Notes under the pieces: generated by a model | The model's database searches: none | What the model was told of the DNA's origin: nothing | What the model saw: only the letters and a program-made list of their open reading frames with translations | Made by a program: the position numbers and the translations under genes | Assembly: GCA_001824645.1 (NCBI GenBank) | Contig: MHYD01000092.1 | Location: 1-5,870, forward strand | DNA: 5,870 nt | Direction: 5' to 3' | Source: Planctomycetes bacterium RBG_13_46_10 | GTDB taxonomy: Bacteria; Planctomycetota; Phycisphaerae; Sedimentisphaerales; Anaerobacaceae | In this document: piece after piece, positions 4,605 through 5,870 of the stretch | How the letters are laid out: every line of letters begins with the position of its first letter | How positions within the stretch are numbered: the stretch's first letter is position 1

Positions 4605-5870
4605 ATGCCAGTAATGCCAAAGAAGGAGCTGTCGCTTTTCGACTCAACATGCATTATAGTCGGCATCATCATCGGGGCAGGAATCTATCAGATGGCCCCC
4701 GATATTGCAGCCGGTGCACGCTATTGGTGGGGCGTACCTTTGATATGGATAGCCGGCGGTTTGCTTTCATTATTCGGTGCGCTGGGTTATGCCGAGCTTG
4801 CCACCGCATATCCGAAAGAGGGCGGCGACTATGTATATCTCAGCCGGGCTTACGGCTCGTGGGCTGGTTTTCTTTTCGGCTGGGGACAGCTTGCAATTAT
4901 CAGGCCCGGCGATATAGCCGTGATGGCTTTTGCATTTGCAACTTACGCCCGCACCATCTATGACCCATTAGCGGCACATCCGCTATACAGCCAGCGAGCT
5001 TTTGCCGCCGCAGCTGTTATTATTCTGACGATTATAAATATTATTGGTGTAAAAGAAGGCAAGTGGACCCAGAACATACTGACAACGGTCAAGGCGCTGG
5101 GACTTCTGGCCATTGTTGGTGTGGCGTTAATCGCCCCGCGCGGCACATCGTCTGCCGCTGAGACGGTCAATCCGTTTCCATTGAGTCTGGCGATGATTTT
5201 CGTTCTATTCACTTATGGCGGATGGAATGAAATGGCCTATGTTGCAGCCGAGGTTAAAAATCCGAAACGCAATATCGTCCGGGCGCTGGTGCTCGGCTCC
5301 ATTGTAGTAACAGTGCTTTACTTATTAGTCAACGAGGCTTTCCTGCATACATTAGGCTATGCCGGTTTAGCTAACTCCAAAGCGGTTGCTACCGATAGTG
5401 TCTCGACCGTCTTTCCCAAAATCGGTGGTAGGTTCATCAGTGCCTTGGTTTGTATTTCCGCACTTGGAGCTGTCAGCGGTTTAATATTCACGGGCGCTCG
5501 TATTTCGTATGCCTTAGGTGCCGAGCACCGAGCCTTTCGGCTGGTAGGCAAATGGCACGAGCGAACAGGAACGCCAGTTTGGGCACTTTTGGTCCAGGGG
5601 ATTATCGCAGTCGGGCTGATTGTAATTTTAGGCTCTTTTGTTGACACTCTTTTATATACCGCTGCGCCGGTTTATACGTTTTACCTTGCTACGAGCATCG
5701 CGGTTATAGTTTTAAGGCACAAAGAACCGCATGTCGAACGACCCTATCGCGTGACAGGCTATCCCCTGACCACGATTATCTTTTGTGCGGTCTGCGCATT
5801 TTTAATCTATAGTGCTGTGTCATACGCCTGGAACCAGAAGCCTAAAAGCCTGTGCCTGATGGAGGGAGTC
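4605..5870 (+). CDS. APC-superfamily amino-acid permease, open at the right edge
   Basis: The frame runs from ATG 4605 to the window end, 422 codons with no stop. The start is set by AGAAGGGA (4591-4598), six bases upstream; a second ATG at 4614 is worse spaced. It is an integral inner-membrane transporter with about eleven hydrophobic helices visible (roughly 14-34, 43-65, 87-118, 131-149, 160-178, 193-215, 226-248, 276-304, 325-343, 350-370, 386-407). APC hallmarks are the broken helix 1 G-A-G-I-Y (24-28), helix 6 T-Y-G-G-W-N-E-M (203-210) followed by A-E-V-K-N-P-K-R-N-I-V-R-A-L, and E-R-P-Y-R-V-T-G-Y-P-L (378-388) before helix 11, typical of LAT-like members. Family length suggests only the last helix and tail, some 20-50 residues, are missing. 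The likely role is uptake or exchange of an amino acid or related amine; the substrate is not readable. It is co-transcribed with the methyltransferase. The final stretch, K-P-K-S-L-C-L-M-E-G-V, is less typical than the rest. Confidence 0.92.
   Translation, partial: MPVMPKKELSLFDSTCIIVGIIIGAGIYQMAPDIAAGARYWWGVPLIWIAGGLLSLFGALGYAELATAYPKEGGDYVYLSRAYGSWAGFLFGWGQLAIIRPGDIAVMAFAFATYARTIYDPLAAHPLYSQRAFAAAAVIILTIINIIGVKEGKWTQNILTTVKALGLLAIVGVALIAPRGTSSAAETVNPFPLSLAMIFVLFTYGGWNEMAYVAAEVKNPKRNIVRALVLGSIVVTVLYLLVNEAFLHTLGYAGLANSKAVATDSVSTVFPKIGGRFISALVCISALGAVSGLIFTGARISYALGAEHRAFRLVGKWHERTGTPVWALLVQGIIAVGLIVILGSFVDTLLYTAAPVYTFYLATSIAVIVLRHKEPHVERPYRVTGYPLTTIIFCAVCAFLIYSAVSYAWNQKPKSLCLMEGV

Noticed and set aside
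5357..5647. Minus-strand open frame opposite the permease
   Set aside because: It is antisense to helices 7-10 of an unmistakable APC permease and has no independent support.

Overview
The window looks like chromosomal DNA of a Planctomycetota bacterium, perhaps of the Phycisphaerae/Sedimentisphaerales side. That placement is inference. It rests on the exported PQQ-type beta-propeller protein with an N-terminal D-W-P-H-W-R-G-P motif, a second large exported beta-rich protein, moderate GC, and long spacers between genes. No rRNA, tRNA, CRISPR array, insertion sequence or phage gene is visible.

Layout from left to right. (1) 1-785, minus: 5' part of a gene for an exported beta-rich protein; its 3' end lies outside the window. 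(2) 786-1353: a 568-base spacer with several inverted repeats, a perfect but orphan Shine-Dalgarno sequence and a REP-like short repeat. (3) 1354-2694, minus: complete exported PQQ-like beta-propeller protein. (4) 2774-3502, minus: HAD-superfamily hydrolase related to beta-phosphoglucomutase. (5) 3503-3882: a 380-base divergent promoter region with a strong inverted repeat plus T-run. (6) 3883-4587, plus: SAM-dependent O-methyltransferase with an N-terminal signal or anchor helix. (7) 4605-5870, plus: APC-superfamily amino-acid permease, open at the right edge and lacking only about its last membrane helix.

The HAD gene and propeller gene form one probable leftward unit (79-base gap). The methyltransferase and permease form a rightward operon (17-base gap, good ribosome binding site). 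The two units diverge from 3503-3882. No shared pathway can be read from the content: the genes look like ordinary sugar-phosphate, envelope and transport functions.

The most notable signal is that both leftward complete genes carry a short palindromic element inserted in frame. The propeller has one at 2150-2182, encoding A-C-P-E-Q-G-R-G-G, and the HAD cap domain has one at 3260-3300, encoding S-F-D-R-L-R-M-V-S-E-V-E-P. In each case the element splits what is otherwise a normal family sequence at a probable surface loop and keeps the reading frame, much as Rickettsia palindromic elements do. Weaker look-alikes lie between genes at 936-961 and 3845-3858. I see no clearly new multi-gene system.
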